A stretch of DNA of 7,566 bases. Source: Clostridia bacterium. Lineage in GTDB: Bacteria; Bacillota; Clostridia; Christensenellales; CAG-917. The stretch spans positions 1 to 7,566 of the forward strand of contig CAAGFS010000021.1 in assembly GCA_900769205.1 (NCBI GenBank), in the 5' to 3' direction. The position numbers were made by a program, and so were the translations under genes. Position 1 is the first letter of the stretch; each line of letters begins with the position of its first letter. Of this stretch, positions 5,160 through 7,566 are shown in pieces. The notes beneath the pieces were generated by a model. That model was not told where the DNA came from. It searched no databases and saw nothing but the letters and a program-made list of their open reading frames with translations.

Positions 5160-5246
5160 TGCGATAAATAGATGAGTGACGCGAAAACGCCCCGTTGCGA
5201 CAACCCTAATGTATATGAAATACATGAGTTGGCGCAACGGGGCGTT
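5160..5246. repeat. hairpin element copy 2, possible terminator of the phosphoesterase gene
   Basis: Begins with the same tag TGCGATAAATAGATGA (5160-5175). After 10 bases comes a perfect 14-bp outer stem (5186-5199 with 5233-5246, arm AACGCCCCGTTGCG), then CAAC/GTTG (5201-5204, 5228-5231) and ATGTAT/ATACAT (5209-5214, 5220-5225) closing an ATGAA loop. On the minus strand the outer stem is followed by TTTT-C, about 30 bases downstream of the phosphoesterase stop at 5276, so it may end that transcript; the T run is short for a classical terminator. Confidence 0.7.
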
Positions 5247-5275
5247 GACAAAGTCAATCGCTATCTAGCGCAGTT

Positions 5276-6730
5276 TTAATCGCGCTCGTGGGACACGTTG
5301 AAATCCGCATAATAATTCAAAGGCGCGCAATCGAACGTTCCGTCCACTTTCAGCTCGATGCGGGTGCAACCGCGTTGAGAGTGCTCTTTGAAGATGCCGG
5401 GATAGGCGAGATAGTCAACGGACATGCCGTAGGTGAGACGAATGGAGCGGGTTGCGCCGGCGGGCGTGTAGTTGACGGAGAAGTTGTTGTAGTGGTCGTG
5501 TCCGCAGAAGGCTCCTTGCAGACCGTGCGTAAGACCCATTTCAAACAACGTATCGGTACCGCTGCCGCAGAATACGCCGTATGTGCGGACGCCGTTTTTC
5601 TTCTTGTCGGACTCGCCCATCTTGCCGTAAATGAACTCGGTTGTTCCGCGCTCGGTGGTGACTTTCTTGCCTTGGGTCATTTCTTCACCGCTGTCGATAA
5701 CGTTTGCCCATGCACTGCGGTACTCTGCAAGCGGAATGTGGAAGAACGCTACGTTGTTGACGGGATTGCCGGAGTTGAGCGCGACGAGTCTGTCGATTTC
5801 GGACGTGTACCAATCCACCTGACATTGATGGATGTTGTCGTATTTCCATGCGATTCCGAAATAGTCGCCGTCGGTGTAACTGTGGCTGTCAAAGGTCACT
5901 ACGGTCTGATTGATAGAACCGTCGCTGTTCTTTACGACTATCATATCGTTGCCGAAGCCGCGTGCGTCGTCACCGATGTAATCTTTTTCATCGCAGAATC
6001 CGCGACGGAACAAGCAATACTTGAAGCCTGCGCCTTCGTAGTAGTCGCAGATTTCGTCACGGCCGTAAAGACTGTAAAGTTCGGTGTCGTGGTTGCCGAA
6101 CGCAAACGTCCAGTAAACGCCGAGCGATTCCATCATATTGGAAAAGATTTTGGTTGCGTTGAGATTGTTGAACGTGCCCGCCTGGAAGGGAACGGGATAT
6201 GCAATATCGCCCGTGACGACGACAAGGTCGGGTTGCTCGGCGCGTATCATCGTTGCAACCGCGTTCATAGCCCACGCGTCCTTTTGTTGAGAGAAACTTC
6301 CGCCGCCGATATGTACGTCGGTGAATTGCAAAATCTTGAAATCCCTGCCGTCTTCTTTTGTGAACGTCCAATAGCCCGTTCCGCTTTCCTGCGGATTTTG
6401 CGGAGCGAGTTGAGTGTGCTCGGTGTACTGAACCTTCTCAAAACTGCGCGCCTGATCTATGAGAGCGTTCGTTCCAACCGCAGTCGCGATTGCGCAGCCG
6501 CTGAAAAAGATGATGAGTGCAAGCAAGACGCTTCCCGTGATGATAAGCGCTTTTATCGTGCGTTTTTTCTTTTGTTCGGGAGTGAGTTTTTTCCTTTCTT
6601 TCTTACCCTTCTTTTTGGGTGCGTCGTCGGGTTGAGAAGTTGCGCTCTCGTTTTGAGCGGTTTCTTCTTGCTCGGGCGCTTGCTGTTCGTCCTGTTCGGG
6701 GGCGATGTCGTTTCTGATTTCGTCGCTCAT
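5276..6730 (-). CDS. membrane-anchored calcineurin-like metallophosphoesterase
   Basis: A 484-residue protein. Residues 1-60 are a low-complexity cytosolic tail, Glu/Gln-rich at first, then strongly basic (PKKKGKKERKK, then KKKRTIK). Residues 61-84 are one hydrophobic segment (ALIITGSVLLALIIFFSGC...), so the catalytic part probably lies outside the membrane (N-in, type II). Residues about 130-420 hold all motifs of a two-metal phosphoesterase: TDVH (D138, H140), TGD (D175), GNHD (N213, H214), a lone H331 in FFHIPL, and GHDH (H411, H413). The set resembles the Dcr2/purple-acid-like and ICC-type groups within the calcineurin superfamily. Substrate cannot be told; external phosphate esters, nucleotides or cell-wall components are possible. 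AAGGAG (6742-6737) sits 6 bases before the ATG. It has its own promoter and no operon partner downstream. Catalytic class is firm, role unknown. Confidence 0.88.
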   Translation of the reverse strand: MSDEIRNDIAPEQDEQQAPEQEETAQNESATSQPDDAPKKKGKKERKKLTPEQKKKRTIKALIITGSVLLALIIFFSGCAIATAVGTNALIDQARSFEKVQYTEHTQLAPQNPQESGTGYWTFTKEDGRDFKILQFTDVHIGGGSFSQQKDAWAMNAVATMIRAEQPDLVVVTGDIAYPVPFQAGTFNNLNATKIFSNMMESLGVYWTFAFGNHDTELYSLYGRDEICDYYEGAGFKYCLFRRGFCDEKDYIGDDARGFGNDMIVVKNSDGSINQTVVTFDSHSYTDGDYFGIAWKYDNIHQCQVDWYTSEIDRLVALNSGNPVNNVAFFHIPLAEYRSAWANVIDSGEEMTQGKKVTTERGTTEFIYGKMGESDKKKNGVRTYGVFCGSGTDTLFEMGLTHGLQGAFCGHDHYNNFSVNYTPAGATRSIRLTYGMSVDYLAYPGIFKEHSQRGCTRIELKVDGTFDCAPLNYYADFNVSHERD

Positions 6731-6750
6731 GATTTTCTCCTTGTTGGCTT

Positions 6751-6764
6751 TGCGCGTACGCGCA
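6751..6764. promoter_or_regulatory. 14-base perfect palindrome in the phosphoesterase 5' leader
   Basis: TGCGCGTACGCGCA reads the same on both strands. It lies about 10 bases after the predicted transcription start and 8 bases before the Shine-Dalgarno site. Its GC-rich makeup stands out in an AT-rich leader. It could be an operator for an unknown dimeric regulator; no local gene for one is visible. Confidence 0.45.
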
Positions 6765-6780
6765 TATATTTACTTTTTTT

Positions 6781-6809
6781 ATTGTACCACGTTTTTTGCG
6801 TTTTGTATA
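6781..6809 (-). promoter_or_regulatory. promoter of the phosphoesterase gene (extended -10)
   Basis: Minus-strand TATACA (6809-6804, four of six consensus bases), a 17-base spacer and TACAAT (6786-6781), preceded by TG one base upstream (TGGTACAAT), an extended -10. The predicted start is near 6774, giving a leader of about 44 bases. Confidence 0.65.
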
Positions 6810-6822
6810 GACGGTTGAAAGT

Positions 6823-7566
6823 TTATTTTCGTTTACGCACGAAGGTCACGTCCGCGCCCGTCTTTTCAAGCGTTTCGTCGTGCAGGCTTTCAAGGACGTC
6901 TTCGGAGCAATCCACAATCGCTTCGCCCGCTTTGGCGGAATATCCGTAGTCGTGCAAAACGAGTTTTTCAAGCCTTACTTCGTGCGCCCTGCATATTTCG
7001 TCCACCGCTTCACGTTCCTGCTTCGCGCCGTCGCCGACGACTATACTGCGCACGTTGTCCGCAACCATCTTCACGGCAAACACGACGATTATCACGCTTA
7101 TCACGATGCCGAAAATCGCGTCCACGGCGTAATCGACTCTGCTTGAAATCGCAAAAGACACTATGCTCGTTGCAGTCACGCCGATGTCGAGAAAACTGTC
7201 GAGCATGATCGCTTTGACTGCGGACGAGTGCAGTTTTTTGTTGCAGAAATAATACGTCAACCCCATTGCGAGCTTGACGGGAAGCGTCGCGCATATCAGA
7301 GCGCAGTTCTGCACGCTGAACCACACCGGCTCGGGCATTGCAAGACGATTTATCGACCGCAAAAAGAACAGTCCGCCCACCACGACGGATACGACCGAAA
7401 CGATAAATCCCGCAAGGTACTCTCCCCTGCCGTAGCCGTAGGGCGCCTTGTCGCTTCTCGGGAAAAGCAACGCCGCGAGAAAAGCCAACGTCGCAACGCA
7501 GGTCAACACGTCAAAAAAACTGTTGACGGCGTCAAGCATTATGCAAAGGCTGTTCGAGCTCAACCC
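6823..7566 (-). CDS. cation diffusion facilitator (CDF) transporter, likely Mn2+ efflux; N-terminus outside window
   Basis: The frame is open to the right edge, so the true start is missing; at least TM1 and perhaps 30-40 residues are absent. About 247 residues are visible: several membrane segments, then a cytosolic C-terminal domain of about 75 residues (from KQEREAVDEICRAHEV) with the ferredoxin-like fold expected of CDF dimers. Numbering from the TTG at 7563, TM2 carries LDAVNSFFD with N14 and D18, the conserved PYGYGRGEY loop follows, and the later pair is D122 and D126 in LDSFLD. The family puts four ligands at this site; zinc exporters normally carry a His here, while NxxxD plus DxxxD is the pattern I know from manganese exporters of the MntE type. 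Manganese is therefore inferred, iron not excluded. The protein ends 92 bases before the phosphoesterase ATG, in the same direction. Confidence 0.88.
   Translation of the reverse strand, partial: GLSSNSLCIMLDAVNSFFDVLTCVATLAFLAALLFPRSDKAPYGYGRGEYLAGFIVSVVSVVVGGLFFLRSINRLAMPEPVWFSVQNCALICATLPVKLAMGLTYYFCNKKLHSSAVKAIMLDSFLDIGVTATSIVSFAISSRVDYAVDAIFGIVISVIIVVFAVKMVADNVRSIVVGDGAKQEREAVDEICRAHEVRLEKLVLHDYGYSAKAGEAIVDCSEDVLESLHDETLEKTGADVTFVRKRK

Noticed and set aside
4982..5246. An insertion sequence or a CRISPR leader in the non-coding region
   Set aside because: No transposase or Cas frame, no terminal inverted repeats with target duplication, and only two tag copies 178 bases apart. A REP/MITE-like or RNA element remains open.
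5288..6949. A 553-codon open frame on the plus strand
   Set aside because: It lies opposite the phosphoesterase, which has all catalytic motifs, its own Shine-Dalgarno site and promoter. The plus-strand translation is Val/Ala/Arg-rich with no recognisable domain, an antisense artefact of codon bias.

Overview
The window looks like chromosomal DNA from a strictly anaerobic, low-to-mid-GC Firmicute (class Clostridia, or a near relative). Four things point there. The order of the trmN6 (yabB-type) and rsmI genes is typical of Firmicutes. There is a PerR-type peroxide regulator next to a reverse rubrerythrin. The rplJL leader is of the Firmicute L10-leader type. Shine-Dalgarno sites and sigma-A promoters are strong. 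No species can be named from the sequence alone. Nothing marks a phage, plasmid or transposon.

Layout. Positions 1-1749 (+ strand) hold the end of ribosomal protein bL9, then a tRNA m6A methyltransferase (TrmN6/YabB type) and the 16S rRNA 2'-O-methyltransferase RsmI, tightly packed in what is probably one translation-related operon. A bidirectional terminator at 1849-1873 separates this from a minus-strand block. That block (3678 down to 1894) is a two-gene oxidative-stress operon: perR with its own promoter and a Fur/PerR-like palindrome, then a 442-residue protein joining a flavin reductase-like (Hrb) domain, two nearly identical rubredoxin domains and a whole reverse rubrerythrin. A strong ribosome-binding site and ATG lie inside this long frame, exactly at the start of the rubrerythrin part, so the locus may make both a fused electron-transfer peroxidase and a free rubrerythrin.

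Next on the minus strand is the rplJ-rplL operon (uL10 and bL12), complete with promoter, L10-type autoregulatory leader, attenuator hairpin and final terminator. It lacks the usual neighbours rplK/rplA and rpoB/rpoC. Upstream lies about 300 bases of non-coding DNA (about 4950-5275) rich in inverted repeats. It includes two hairpin elements that share a 16-base 5' tag and the same architecture while their stem arms differ. The last part carries a membrane-anchored calcineurin-type metallophosphoesterase with its own promoter, and the 3' part of a cation diffusion facilitator that runs off the right edge and has an Asn/Asp/Asp/Asp metal site suggesting manganese.

The most interesting items are the four-part Hrb-Rd-Rd-rubrerythrin frame with its internal start, the recent duplication of its rubredoxin domain, and the pair of hairpin elements at 4982-5246.
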